Assembly: GCA_016776605.1 (NCBI GenBank)
Contig: JADHTB010000007.1
Span: forward strand, 124,001 to 188,000
DNA length: 64,000 bases
DNA from: Alphaproteobacteria bacterium
Lineage (GTDB): Bacteria > Pseudomonadota > Alphaproteobacteria > GCA-2731375
Reading direction: 5' to 3'
In this document: positions 17,458 to 26,682 of the stretch, piece by piece
How the letters are laid out: each line of letters opens with the position of its first letter
Position numbering within the stretch: the stretch's first letter is position 1
The notes under the pieces: model-generated
What the model was told of the DNA's origin: nothing
The model's input: the letters and a program-made list of their open reading frames with translations, nothing else
Database searches by the model: none
Position numbers and translations under genes: made by a program

Positions 17458-19344
17458 CTATTCCGCAGCCTGACCTTCGCCCGGTATTGGTACACCATCC
17501 TTATCCAGCCGCTCCAACCGTTGCAAGGCCTCGGCCTGCTCCTGCTGCCTTTGCCACATATCGGCATAGATGCCGTCCGCCGCCAACAACGCCTCGTGGC
17601 GGCCCTTCTCGACGATGCGGCCGGCTTCCAGCACGATGATTTCATCGGCATCGACGATGGTGGAGAGGCGGTGGGCGATGACCAGGGTGGTGCGGTCGCG
17701 CGAGACCAGACGCAATGCGGCCTGAATTTCCTTTTCGGTTCGCGAATCCAAGGCCGAGGTCGCTTCATCGAATAACAGGATGGCCGGATTTTTCAGGATC
17801 GTCCGGGCAATCGCAACCCGTTGCTTCTCGCCACCCGAGAGTTTCAGGCCCCGCTCGCCAACGGCTGCATTATATCCGTCGGGCAGGGAGATGACGAAAT
17901 CATGGATCTGGGCCAGCTTGGCCGCCGCCTCTATTTCCTCATCCGAGGCATCGACGCGGCCATAGCGGATATTGTAGCGAATGGAGTCGTTAAACAGCAC
18001 CGTGTCCTGGGGTACGATCCCCACATTGGCGCGCACGGATTGCTGCGTCACCTGTCGTACATCCTGGCCATCGATCAGCACGCGCCCGCCCTGGACGTCA
18101 TAGAACCGGAACAGGATGCGTGAAATGGTCGATTTGCCGGCTCCGGACGGGCCGACGATGGCGACCGTCTTGCCCGCCGGCACGCGAAAGCTGACTCCAT
18201 GCAGGATTTGCCGTTCATTCTCGTAGCCGAAATCGACATTCTCGAACTCCACATCGCCGACGCCAATATTCAACGGCGGTGCATTCGGTGCATCGGCGAC
18301 TTCGGCATGGACCTCGATCAGCTCGAACATCTTGTCCATGTCTACCAGGCTCTGCTTGATCTCGCGGTAGACAAAACCCAAAAAGCCCAAGGGTTGATAC
18401 AGCTGCATCATGAAGGTGTTGATCAGGACAAAATCACCGAGGGTCAGATCGCCGCTTATAATGCCCCGCGCCGCCATTAGCATGACCGTGCCCATGCCAA
18501 GGGCAATGATCGCGCCCTGGCCGATATTCAACATGGCTAGGGACGTCTGGCTGCGCACGGCGGCGCTCTCATAGCGCGACATGGATTGATCGAAGCGGGC
18601 CGCCTCGTGGCCCTCGTTGCCGAAATATTTTACGGTTTCAAAATTCAACAGGCTGTCGATGGCCCGCGAATTGGCCTCGCTGTCGGTGCGGTTCATCTCG
18701 CGCCGGTGTTTCAGGCGCCATTCCGTGACGGTCAACGTGAAGGCGATATAAATGCCCACCGAGAGCAGGGTAACAGCCGAATAATCGGCCCCATAGTTGA
18801 TCAACAGCACGACACAGACCAGGGACAATTCCAGCAGGGTGGGAAGAATATTGAACAGGGAAAAGCGCAACAGAAAATCGATCCCCTTGGTGCCCCGTTC
18901 AATGGCCCGGCTTAACCCTCCGGTACGCCGGTCGAGGTGGAAGGCCAGGGAGAGGCTGTGCAAATGGCGGAAGACCTGCAGGGCGACCGTGCGCAGGGCG
19001 TTCTGGCCAACCTTGGCAAAGACCGCATCCCGCAGTTCACCAAAGGCCTGGCTTGCCAACCGCGCCGCGCCGAATGCCAGGATCATAAGAATGGGCACGG
19101 CTACGGCGGCCCCGACCTTTCCATCCGGGCCGGTAATATTCAACGCATCGATAATTTCCTTATAGATGAACGGAATATAGATAATCGCGATCTTGGCCGA
19201 GGCCAGCAGCAGCATGGCCACGATGACCCGCGCCCGCAGATCCCAGCGCCCCCGCGGCCATAAGTAAGGCATCAAGGTGGCCAGGGTCCGCCAATGACTG
19301 CGGCCCGGCCCGTCGTTTGCCGTGGGATCGAAACTTCTGCGCAT
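17458..19344 (-). CDS. Atm1/HMT1-like ABC exporter half-transporter
   Basis: 628-residue fused membrane and ATPase half-transporter that works as a homodimer. There are six TM helices in residues 40-330 and an ATP-binding domain with Walker A GPSGAGKST, signature LSGGEKQRVAIART and Walker B ILLFDEATSALD. The N-terminal region (HWRTLATLMPYLWP) and the TM5-6 area (LGFLGFVYREIKQSLVDMDKMFELI) match bacterial Atm1 proteins, which export glutathione-bound metal or sulfur species. It lies upstream of psd and may share its transcript. Confidence 0.9.
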   Translation of the reverse strand: MRRSFDPTANDGPGRSHWRTLATLMPYLWPRGRWDLRARVIVAMLLLASAKIAIIYIPFIYKEIIDALNITGPDGKVGAAVAVPILMILAFGAARLASQAFGELRDAVFAKVGQNALRTVALQVFRHLHSLSLAFHLDRRTGGLSRAIERGTKGIDFLLRFSLFNILPTLLELSLVCVVLLINYGADYSAVTLLSVGIYIAFTLTVTEWRLKHRREMNRTDSEANSRAIDSLLNFETVKYFGNEGHEAARFDQSMSRYESAAVRSQTSLAMLNIGQGAIIALGMGTVMLMAARGIISGDLTLGDFVLINTFMMQLYQPLGFLGFVYREIKQSLVDMDKMFELIEVHAEVADAPNAPPLNIGVGDVEFENVDFGYENERQILHGVSFRVPAGKTVAIVGPSGAGKSTISRILFRFYDVQGGRVLIDGQDVRQVTQQSVRANVGIVPQDTVLFNDSIRYNIRYGRVDASDEEIEAAAKLAQIHDFVISLPDGYNAAVGERGLKLSGGEKQRVAIARTILKNPAILLFDEATSALDSRTEKEIQAALRLVSRDRTTLVIAHRLSTIVDADEIIVLEAGRIVEKGRHEALLAADGIYADMWQRQQEQAEALQRLERLDKDGVPIPGEGQAAE

Positions 19345-19687
19345 GATAACTCGATATCCTCATCGTTGCGCGGCGCCGCACCGCGCTAGAGCATTTTTAT
19401 TTTGAAAATGCTCAGATCTTTAGAATTAGAGCGATATTTCCAATCACTTAGAATCGCTCTACCCTGCCGATATGTAAGCTGTTTGCCTGAAAAGGAATAG
19501 GGATTAGAGACGTTTCCGCCAAATTCTGTAGCGGAAGGGTGAATACACAAAGGCCTGGCACGCGCATAGCTTTAGCCCAGGAAAGAACCCCGAATAGTAT
19601 GCCAATCCATTGAGATAAAAGGCTTTTCGTTTACCCGAAGTTAACGCCGCCGGTATGTAATCACGGTAGAAATGGGGAATGTAATTT
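19345..19687. other. Intergenic region with inverted repeats
   Basis: This 343-bp gap separates divergent genes. It contains CTAGAGCATTTTT followed by two hairpins: 19389-19413 (9-bp arms, GAGCATTTT) and 19427-19461 (9-bp arms, TAGAGCGAT). The TAGAGCATTT start recurs around 38068 and 38177. A third hairpin (TTCCGC / GCGGAA at 19514-19536) resembles one at 57400-57419. I see no open frame with a ribosome site and no recognised RNA family; promoters for both flanking genes should lie here. Confidence 0.7.
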
Positions 19688-20176
19688 ATGTCTGTTGATT
19701 ACCAGGATGATCCTGCGGAAAATTGGGACATGGCGGATGCCATGCCTGACGCGGACGTATCGGCCGACGAGCCGAAATACGTCAGCCTGAACGCGGCGCT
19801 GGACGAAGCCGGCTCGGTGATCGGCGACATGCACGTCAACCTGCCCATCTCCTTTCGCTTCAAATGGCATGACATGACAATATTTTGCCAAGTCGTCGAA
19901 CGGGACTCCGAGGTGATGCTGGAACTGGCCACGGACCTTGGCCCCCTGCCTTTCACGATCGAAAACAAGGCGCGGCGCGGTTATTTAAATAAACTGCGCT
20001 ATCCAACCACTGAATTGCCCGTTGGCGAATTCTTCGTGACCGAAGGGCGCCGCTTTCGCCACCGGGTAACGCGGATTCTGCCAGCCCCCATAACCGGAGG
20101 CAGCATCGTCACAACGATGGTGCAGTCCATGTTGAGCGCCCGGCCCTATTACGCACTGGCCAAAGCCCAGCTGTAA
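19688..20176 (+). CDS. Hypothetical protein, 162 aa
   Basis: I do not recognise this protein. It begins with an acidic stretch (DDPAENWDMADAMPDADVSADEP, residues 6-28) followed by a compact, probably beta-rich region with alternating hydrophobics (HVNLPISFRFKWHDMTIFCQVVER). There is no signal peptide or membrane helix. Codon usage matches its neighbours and an ATG is preceded by GGGGAATG, so it is probably real. It faces the ABC exporter divergently and hspQ convergently; neither suggests a function. Confidence 0.7.
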   Translation: MSVDYQDDPAENWDMADAMPDADVSADEPKYVSLNAALDEAGSVIGDMHVNLPISFRFKWHDMTIFCQVVERDSEVMLELATDLGPLPFTIENKARRGYLNKLRYPTTELPVGEFFVTEGRRFRHRVTRILPAPITGGSIVTTMVQSMLSARPYYALAKAQL

Positions 20177-20209
20177 GGCGCCGGACTATTTCTAAGATTG
20201 ACTGAACAG

Positions 20210-20230
20210 CCCGGCATTTAACCTGCCGGG
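20210..20230. terminator. Hairpin between convergent genes
   Basis: 7-bp perfect stem CCCGGCA / TGCCGGG with a 7-nt loop, 34 bp after the 162-aa gene and just before the hspQ stop. On the plus strand it is followed by AAATATTTC rather than a clean T-run, so it is a probable but not classical terminator. Confidence 0.5.
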
Positions 20231-20237
20231 AAATATT

Positions 20238-20570
20238 TCAGTTCATCGCCAGATCGCGGCGCACGTAGCGGCCGTTTTCAACACAGACGAAATAGTCTTC
20301 CACTTCCGGATGGCGCACCGGCACCTCGTTATCGTCGGTCAGCAAATTCTGTTCCGAGACATAGGCCACATAGGTGGTTTGGGCATTCTCCGCCAGCAGA
20401 TGATAAAATGGCTGATCGCGCCGGGGGCGTACCTCTTCCGGGATCGACATCAACCATTCCTCGGAATTGGCAAACACCGGATCAACATCAAAGACCACAC
20501 CCCGGAAGGGATGTATACGGTGCTTAACGACATCGCCGATCTGGAATTTCGCGACCATTATTGTCGTCAC
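20238..20570 (-). CDS. hspQ: Heat shock protein HspQ (hemimethylated DNA-binding YccV-like)
   Basis: 110-residue protein of the HspQ/YccV family. It has the characteristic FQIGDVVKHRIHPFRGVVFDVDPVF at the N-terminus, QPFYHLLAEN in the middle and YVSEQNLL near the end. In enterobacteria HspQ is a Lon protease specificity factor; the name also covers a hemimethylated-DNA binding role. GAGGAG lies 11 nt before a GTG start at 20570; the ATG four codons in (20558) is the alternative. It is a single-gene unit facing a hypothetical gene convergently. Confidence 0.9.
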   Translation of the reverse strand: MTTIMVAKFQIGDVVKHRIHPFRGVVFDVDPVFANSEEWLMSIPEEVRPRRDQPFYHLLAENAQTTYVAYVSEQNLLTDDNEVPVRHPEVEDYFVCVENGRYVRRDLAMN

Positions 20571-20632
20571 GGGATCTCTGGCTCCTCATACTAGGCCGGA
20601 AACTACGATTCATTATCCTTACTAGCACAACA

Positions 20633-21136
20633 TTAGCCGTCAATCACCTGCCAACTACCATCCGGTTGCCGGCAGGCACGGCCATAGGCCTGTTGCGGCT
20701 GACCATTGACGACCACGCTATTTTGATATTCCCGGCAATAGCGTCCGGAGTCCGACCGTCCGTCGCGGGTGGGGCGGATTTCGCCACGGTTGCCACTGTC
20801 CGGATTGGACCATTGAATGGCTTCGCCCAAGGGCGCGGTATGGGCCTGATGCTGGGCGCCGGCCATGGCAATGCGGTCCGCCCGGTCCAACGAGCGGCCG
20901 ATCTCGCCGCCCAGGAAGGCGCCCAGGAGGGTGCCGGCCGCTACCGCGACCAATCGGCCGCGGCCCTTACCTACGTTGGCACCGGCCACGGCGCCGCCAA
21001 CCGCGCCCAATAAAGTGCCGGCCTCCTGCTTTTGGGCCCCTGGGGTGATACAGGCGCTCAACAACAGTGCGGCTGCGGTCAAGACAGCAATGGGGGCTGC
21101 CGCGGGCGTGGCGGTGGTACGGATCGTGGTCTTCAT
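20633..21136 (-). CDS. Glycine-zipper surface lipoprotein (17 kDa antigen-like)
   Basis: 167-residue envelope protein. I start at MKTTIRT, which has AAGGAG 6 nt upstream; the longer frame is not needed. A signal peptide ends in a lipobox LLSAC (Cys about residue 29). Two Gly-rich segments (GTLLGAVGGAVAGANVGKG and GTLLGAFLGGEIGRSLD) form the glycine zipper 2TM domain. A C-terminal domain (GRYCREYQ..VVNGQPQQAYGRACRQPDGSW) is the usual surface antigen end with paired cysteines. It is probably anchored in the outer membrane. Confidence 0.88.
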   Translation of the reverse strand: MKTTIRTTATPAAAPIAVLTAAALLLSACITPGAQKQEAGTLLGAVGGAVAGANVGKGRGRLVAVAAGTLLGAFLGGEIGRSLDRADRIAMAGAQHQAHTAPLGEAIQWSNPDSGNRGEIRPTRDGRSDSGRYCREYQNSVVVNGQPQQAYGRACRQPDGSWQVIDG

Positions 21137-21291
21137 GATGATCTCCTTGGTTCCGGTTTCGCTGCATCGGAACAAGAGACTGCCATCGCCTGTCTGAATG
21201 GACCCTGAGGGCGGCATTCATCCTGGGTTCATCTTCCCAACAATCGCCAACCGCCATGGGGAGCGGGTGACGCCAGTCAAACTGCTCTAAC

Positions 21292-21564
21292 TTAAATGTC
21301 CCTGCCTGGGGCCGCCGCCGCTACGGGGTCAACCGTACAGCGCAACAGCTGTCCCGGCGCCCGCGATGCCTGAGCGTTCGCCGGCTGACACGAGACATAG
21401 GCCGCCGCGCCGGGGCCGGCCGTATCCACCGCGGCCAGTTTCGGGTGACAGGCGATCGCCACCGCGATCAACGCCCACAGGCCCAGTAGGCCGGCCATGA
21501 TAAAAGGGAACAAGGCCCCCCGGTCATAAGTGCCGGCCTGTGCCGAATATCGGAAAATTGTCAT
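21292..21564 (-). CDS. Small single-pass membrane protein, 90 aa
   Basis: A short frame starting at MTIFRYSAQAG with GGGGAGGG 8 nt upstream. One strong hydrophobic helix (FIMAGLLGLWALIAVAIAC, about residues 20-39) is followed by an Ala-rich tail containing two cysteines (VSCQ and LRCT) that would lie in the periplasm. I do not recognise the family. The frame extends upstream to 21729, but that part overlaps the next gene and lacks a good start. Confidence 0.55.
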   Translation of the reverse strand: MTIFRYSAQAGTYDRGALFPFIMAGLLGLWALIAVAIACHPKLAAVDTAGPGAAAYVSCQPANAQASRAPGQLLRCTVDPVAAAAPGRDI

Positions 21565-21721
21565 CTGTGTGCCCTCCCCAGACCATACATCGCCTTTATA
21601 TTGTCCATCAAAGGTGGCCATGCAAGGGCGGAACCATGACGAAATTGTGTCCATCGCGGCCAAATCCATGTCGCACCGATGTTGCCTCCGTGCTGCGTCC
21701 GCACGGCACCGCGCGTCGTTA

Positions 21722-22501
21722 TCAGCCACCGTCGTAGTCGATGGCCGCCGCGCCTTGCGAGGCCATGTAGAAGCCCGTGGGACGGCTGCTTTCCTCCGCC
21801 AGATGACCGATCAGGCCAGCCGTCCGGGCCAGGATGGAAATACCCTTGATGGCGGCCATGGGAAAATCAATATCCAGGGCAACGGCGGGAATGGCGCCGT
21901 TCACATTCATCGGCAGATGGCGGGGATAGATATCCCCCACCGCGCGCTCAACCGCGCCCAGGAATTCCACATGCGCCCCTGCGACGCCGCGTTCCCGGGC
22001 CAACTGCAACAGGCGTACGGCACGGGGGTCGACGGGGGTATGAATTGGATGGCCAAAGCCCGGCAGAGGGCGTTTGGCGGCCCGTATCGCCGCGACCATG
22101 TCATGCGCCACGGCCGCCTGCTCTTCGCCCGCCGAGATCCGGGTAATACCGGTAGCGAGGAAGTCAGACACTACCTCGGCACTACCGAGTATGACCGAGC
22201 CACAGCCCAGAATTCCGGCGGAAACTGCCCCCTGCAAAGCCTCGGGCGCGGCGGCATAGGTCATACGAGCGGCTTGCACCGATGGAGTCATACCATGCTC
22301 CGCCAGGGAGACCAGGACTGCGTCCAGAAAGAAAATCTGGTCGTCGGTGGGCTGTTGCCCCGTCACATGCAGGAAAAAGAATTCCGTAAAGCTGACATGG
22401 CCCATCAGCTCGTTACACAGGTCCCTGCCCCGCATGGTGATCGAGATTTCGTCCGCCGTACAGATCCCGCTTTTCGCCTCGCCACGTTTGCCAATCAGCA
22501 T
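21722..22501 (-). CDS. Short citrate-synthase-fold protein, citryl-CoA lyase-like
   Basis: About 259 residues, much shorter than citrate synthase (about 430). It keeps the C-terminal-type active-site stretch PLPGFGHPIHTPVDPRAVRLL and a HISARTAGLIGH-like end (SILARTAGLIGHLAEE). This size and pattern match proteins annotated as citryl-CoA lyase, which splits citryl-CoA to acetyl-CoA and oxaloacetate, though the real substrate may be another acyl-CoA. The ATG at 22501 is used; a GTG at 22504 closer to GGGAG is possible. It stands alone. Confidence 0.78.
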   Translation of the reverse strand: MLIGKRGEAKSGICTADEISITMRGRDLCNELMGHVSFTEFFFLHVTGQQPTDDQIFFLDAVLVSLAEHGMTPSVQAARMTYAAAPEALQGAVSAGILGCGSVILGSAEVVSDFLATGITRISAGEEQAAVAHDMVAAIRAAKRPLPGFGHPIHTPVDPRAVRLLQLARERGVAGAHVEFLGAVERAVGDIYPRHLPMNVNGAIPAVALDIDFPMAAIKGISILARTAGLIGHLAEESSRPTGFYMASQGAAAIDYDGG

Positions 22502-22747
22502 CACTTATCACTCCCTTTAATGAATGGAATGCCAACACTAGCATAGCCGTGGCGACACACGAATTAGCCGGAATTTGCGGCGGCAATACAACGACTGATT
22601 AACCAATTTGGCAAATAATCGAACATGGTATTCATGGCCTGCGGGGCGAGGCCGCCGGTTTGCTACTGCGTAATATTTTCGGGCGGCATTTTTGACGGTT
22701 TGATGAATGTCGGCCAGACGCCAACAGAATTATCAAGGATTACCGGG

Positions 22748-25700
22748 ATGTCGCGCCAGATAACCACCCTGAGTTTTTACCTCTCCGCAATTCTGCTCGC
22801 GGCCTGCCAGACCGGTGACAAGCCAGCCGTCTCATTATCCCAGGCCGTCAAGACCACCGCCAAGTTCGAGAGCCAGACCTTTACGCCGCCGCCACGAAAG
22901 ATCGAGGACGTGCGGAAGCTGCTGGCCGCGGCGTCGGATCGGACGCCCGAGGCGATGGCCCGGCTGAAGGCCATCGCGGCAGGCCCCGCCGGCACGGGCG
23001 CGAGCGCGGACGAACGCGCGCGATCCCTATATGAGCGCGCCATCGCGGCGGGCGAGTTGGGCCGGAACCGGCAGATGCGCGATGACCTGGCAGCGGCTCT
23101 GGCGGAAAAACTTGACGAGAGTGTCTTTAAGTCCAGCGTGCTGATTGCGTCTGCCTCGGCCCAGGCTGACGGCGGCAATCTGCCGCGCGCCATCGAATTA
23201 CGCGAAACCGGCGTGGCCATACTCGAAAATCTGGGTAAAAATAAAGTGCGCATCGCCGCCAACCGCGCCATCATCGCCCGCTGGAAAATGACGGTTGGTG
23301 ATCTGGATGGCGCCGCACGGTATCTCCACCTCGGCCGCACCCTTCTGAACAGAATGGAAAACGGCCGCAAGGCGCGACGGGCCATCCTGGCAATCCCCCA
23401 ATCAAAGTTGCTGCAGGCGGAAAGTTCGGTTGCGGCCCAATCGGGACGCCATGGCGAGGCGGAGGCAAAGGCCCGGGCCGCTCTGGCCCTGATTGAAAAA
23501 CTGATCGTGGACAAGGTGCAACCACGGAACGACCTGCCTGTCTATCCCATCGAAACAACCCTGAAACTAAACAAGATTAATACCCTGGGCGCCCTTGCCA
23601 GGGCCCTGGCGCGGCAGGACCGCCTATCCGAGGCGGAGATCGCCGCACGTGACGCAATCAGGATCGCCGCCGCCACGTTCGGCCGTGACTCGATCTATAT
23701 GGCGCGCGCGATCGATCCCTTTGTTTACGTCTTGACCCGGACGGGGCGCCTGACGGAGGCACGCACCCTGGCCCAAATCGCGATCGATATCCTGGAGAAA
23801 TTGGGTGTCGATCAAGAAGGTTACCGGCTTAATGAGGCGCGGCACCAATTGGGAGCCGTGTTCGTCGCCAATGGCGACTGGGACCGCGCGCTTGCAAGCT
23901 TTGCCCAAATTGCCGAGGCCGCAAAGGGCGACGACGCCCTGCTTGACCGGTTCTACCGCTATGACCTGGACCGGGCGACGGCGTTATTGCAGACCCAACG
24001 TGTTGGCGAAGCGGCCCAAATTACCGGCCCGGCCGCGCGGCGTCTGATCGACAAACTAGGGGCCAAAAATTACACGGCTGCGCAGGCCCTGGGATTGCAC
24101 GCGGTGGTCTTGCAGCACCAAGGCGATATTGACAAGGCGCTTGCAGCCTTTCGCAGCGCCTTTACGGTTCTGAGCAAACGTTCGCGGCAATCCACCGGCG
24201 GCGAGAGCGCCGGCCGGGATACCCGCCTGCAATTGATCCACGAAGGTTATATGGCCGCCCTGATGCACGGCGGCCAGGCCGGGGGAGCGGCGGAGGCCTT
24301 CCGCATCTCCTCCCTCGCCTCTTCACGCGATGTGCAAATGGCGCTGGTACAGTCGGCGGCGCGGGCGACGATCACCGATCCCACCCTGCGCGATCTGGTG
24401 CGCAAGGAACAGGATGCTCAAAAACAGGTCACGGCGCTGTACGGCATTCTCTCGAACGCCCTGATTGACGGCAATATCGGCACCAGCGAAGCCAATCGTC
24501 TGCGGACCATGATCGACGATCTTCGCGGCGCGCGCGCCGTCTTGATGGAAGAGATCGAGCGGCGCTTTCCCGAGTACGCCGAATTGATCAATCCCAAGCC
24601 GGCGGAAATCGCGGCGGTGCAGCCTTTGCTGGCGGCCGGTGAGGCGATGATCGTCACCTATGTCGGCGAGAGGGAGACCCATATCTGGGCTATTCCCGCT
24701 CAGGGCAAGGTCGCCTTCGCCACCCTGAACGAAGGCAGGGCGGGGTTGCAGGGTAAAGTGGACAGCATCCGCAAATCCCTGGCGCCGGAAATAGAGACTC
24801 TGGGCGATATCCCGGCATTCGACGTCGCGGGCGCGCATGCCTTGTATAACAAGCTGCTAAAGCCCGTGACGCCGGGTTGGCGCGGGGCAGAGACCCTTTT
24901 AATCGTGGCCCACGGCCCGCTGGGCTATTTGCCGTTCGCGCTGTTGCCGACCGCGCCGGGCCGGATCGGACCGCAACGGGCGCCGCTGTTCGTGCGCTAT
25001 GTCGGTGTGCCCTGGCTGATCCGCGACCATGCGGTGGCGATGCTGCCCTCGGCCCAGTCCCTCGCCGCGCTGCGCAATCTTCCCACGCGAACCGGCCCGC
25101 GGAGACAGTTTGCCGGTTTTGGCGATCCCCTGTTTGGCGGCACAGATGATGTCCGTGATGCCCGTGATGGGCGAACGGGCGGCAAGGAACGTCAGGTCGC
25201 CGCTCTAAGCACCGCCGAGCTTAAGACACGGGGGATTAAAACCAGAGGCGTCAGTAACCGCAAGGTCTCGCTGCGCGCCGCGCCCCGGACGGCGGGGCTG
25301 GCCAGCGCCGGCCTTGATGTGCTGCCACGATTGCCCGAGACCGCCGACGAGATCCGCAATATCGCCACGACGTTGGGGGCGGACCTTGCCAGGGATGTAT
25401 TCATCGGCAGGGCGGCGACCGAGGGTGCGGTCAAGGCTACCGACCTTGCCGCCTATCGGGTGGTGGCATTTGCCACGCATGGCCTGATCCCCGGCGATCT
25501 GGACGGCTTGACCCAGCCCGCCCTGGCGCTGTCTTCGCCAGAAGTCGTCGGCGACCGCGAGGACGGCCTGTTGACCATGGGTGAAATACTGGGTCTAAAA
25601 CTGAATGCGGACTGGGTGATCCTGTCAGCCTGCAACACCGGCTCGGGCGAAGGCGCCGGGGCCGAGGCGGTTTCCGGCCTGGGGCGCGCCTTCTTTTACG

Positions 25701-25966
25701 CCGGCACCCGCGCCTTGCTGGTCAGCAACTGGCCGGTCGAGACGACCTCGGCGATGACGTTGACCACGGATCTATTCCGCCGCCAGTTCAAAGATCCTAC
25801 GCTGGCCCGCGCTAAGGCCCTGCGCCAGGCCATTTTGTCCTTAATGAACGGGCCCGGTTTCGCCGATCGAGATACAGGTGAAATCGTATTTTCCTATGCC
25901 CACCCGATTTTCTGGGCGCCATTCTCCCTTGTGGGGGACGGTGGCGCCCGCCGCTCTGGAGTATGA
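22748..25966 (+). CDS. TPR-CHAT lipoprotein (caspase-like protease domain)
   Basis: 1072-residue predicted lipoprotein. The start is MSRQITTLSF with AAGGA upstream, giving a signal peptide and lipobox LLAAC (Cys19). Residues about 60-600 are helical TPR-like repeats with recurring A/L patterns. The C-terminal ~350 residues form a CHAT domain, a caspase-family peptidase fold. The expected dyad is present: His911 in FATHG and Cys962 in LSACNTG. The end (GTRALLVSNWPVE) is standard for the family. It is first in a rightward cassette with an exported protein (4 bp later) and a CHASE2 cyclase, so periplasmic proteolysis may feed a nucleotide signal. Confidence 0.87.
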   Translation: MSRQITTLSFYLSAILLAACQTGDKPAVSLSQAVKTTAKFESQTFTPPPRKIEDVRKLLAAASDRTPEAMARLKAIAAGPAGTGASADERARSLYERAIAAGELGRNRQMRDDLAAALAEKLDESVFKSSVLIASASAQADGGNLPRAIELRETGVAILENLGKNKVRIAANRAIIARWKMTVGDLDGAARYLHLGRTLLNRMENGRKARRAILAIPQSKLLQAESSVAAQSGRHGEAEAKARAALALIEKLIVDKVQPRNDLPVYPIETTLKLNKINTLGALARALARQDRLSEAEIAARDAIRIAAATFGRDSIYMARAIDPFVYVLTRTGRLTEARTLAQIAIDILEKLGVDQEGYRLNEARHQLGAVFVANGDWDRALASFAQIAEAAKGDDALLDRFYRYDLDRATALLQTQRVGEAAQITGPAARRLIDKLGAKNYTAAQALGLHAVVLQHQGDIDKALAAFRSAFTVLSKRSRQSTGGESAGRDTRLQLIHEGYMAALMHGGQAGGAAEAFRISSLASSRDVQMALVQSAARATITDPTLRDLVRKEQDAQKQVTALYGILSNALIDGNIGTSEANRLRTMIDDLRGARAVLMEEIERRFPEYAELINPKPAEIAAVQPLLAAGEAMIVTYVGERETHIWAIPAQGKVAFATLNEGRAGLQGKVDSIRKSLAPEIETLGDIPAFDVAGAHALYNKLLKPVTPGWRGAETLLIVAHGPLGYLPFALLPTAPGRIGPQRAPLFVRYVGVPWLIRDHAVAMLPSAQSLAALRNLPTRTGPRRQFAGFGDPLFGGTDDVRDARDGRTGGKERQVAALSTAELKTRGIKTRGVSNRKVSLRAAPRTAGLASAGLDVLPRLPETADEIRNIATTLGADLARDVFIGRAATEGAVKATDLAAYRVVAFATHGLIPGDLDGLTQPALALSSPEVVGDREDGLLTMGEILGLKLNADWVILSACNTGSGEGAGAEAVSGLGRAFFYAGTRALLVSNWPVETTSAMTLTTDLFRRQFKDPTLARAKALRQAILSLMNGPGFADRDTGEIVFSYAHPIFWAPFSLVGDGGARRSGV

Positions 25967-25970
25967 TGCC

Positions 25971-26648
25971 ATGTCTAGATTGATCCCACGAACCTCACTG
26001 CAAGGCCTGCTATGGGCCGTCTCCGGACTGTTGGCGGCGTTGCCGCTAACGACTTCTCCAGCCTTTGCCGCCGGCGCGCCCACGGCCATCGTCGAGGATG
26101 CCGATCCCGGCCGCAGCGACATTGGCCTGTTTGAAATGCTGGAAAGTGGCCGGACAATAGCCTTGAAAAAGGGCGAGCGGCTGGTGTTGGGCTATTTGCA
26201 GTCCTGCATTCAGGAAACGATACTGGGTGGCCAAGTGTTGATCGGAAAAAAAGAAAGCACTGTATCAGGCAGCCAGATCACGCGCCAAAAGGTCGAATGC
26301 ACCGGCGGTCAGGTCACCTTGGACAAATCCACCAAGGGCAAGGCCGGCGTAGTGGTGTTCCGCAAGGCGCCGAAAAGGAACCCGCGGACCCTGACCATGC
26401 GCGATACCAGTCCCTTGGTGCACCTGACCGCGCCGGTCGGAAAAATCTATCTGCGCCGCCTGGACCAGCCCGGACCGGCCAAGGCCATCGGCGTTTCCGG
26501 GAGTTCCGTGGATTTGCGGGCCGCCGGCATTACCCTGGCGCCGGGCGGCAGCTATGAAATCGCCGCGAATGGGCGGCGGGTGCGTCTCGACATTGCACCG
26601 AACGCCGGCCACACTCTAAGCCTGTTGGGACGGCTGGTCGTCCTATAA
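25971..26648 (+). CDS. Exported protein of the CHAT/CHASE2 cassette (FecR-like)
   Basis: 225-residue secreted protein. The start at MSRLIPRT gives a signal peptide with cleavage after AFA (about residue 32). The mature part has a beta-rich stretch (LKKGERLVLGYLQSCIQETILG) with two cysteines (Cys in QSCIQE and VECTGG) and a C-terminal segment ending in IAPNAGHTLSLLGRLVVL. The pattern recalls FecR-type periplasmic domains, which often accompany CHASE2 cyclases, but I am not certain. It begins 4 bp after the CHAT gene stop and ends 34 bp before the cyclase. Confidence 0.7.
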   Translation: MSRLIPRTSLQGLLWAVSGLLAALPLTTSPAFAAGAPTAIVEDADPGRSDIGLFEMLESGRTIALKKGERLVLGYLQSCIQETILGGQVLIGKKESTVSGSQITRQKVECTGGQVTLDKSTKGKAGVVVFRKAPKRNPRTLTMRDTSPLVHLTAPVGKIYLRRLDQPGPAKAIGVSGSSVDLRAAGITLAPGGSYEIAANGRRVRLDIAPNAGHTLSLLGRLVVL

Positions 26649-26682
26649 GCCGCCAAAGGCCGAAAACAGTGGCTGCAATCAA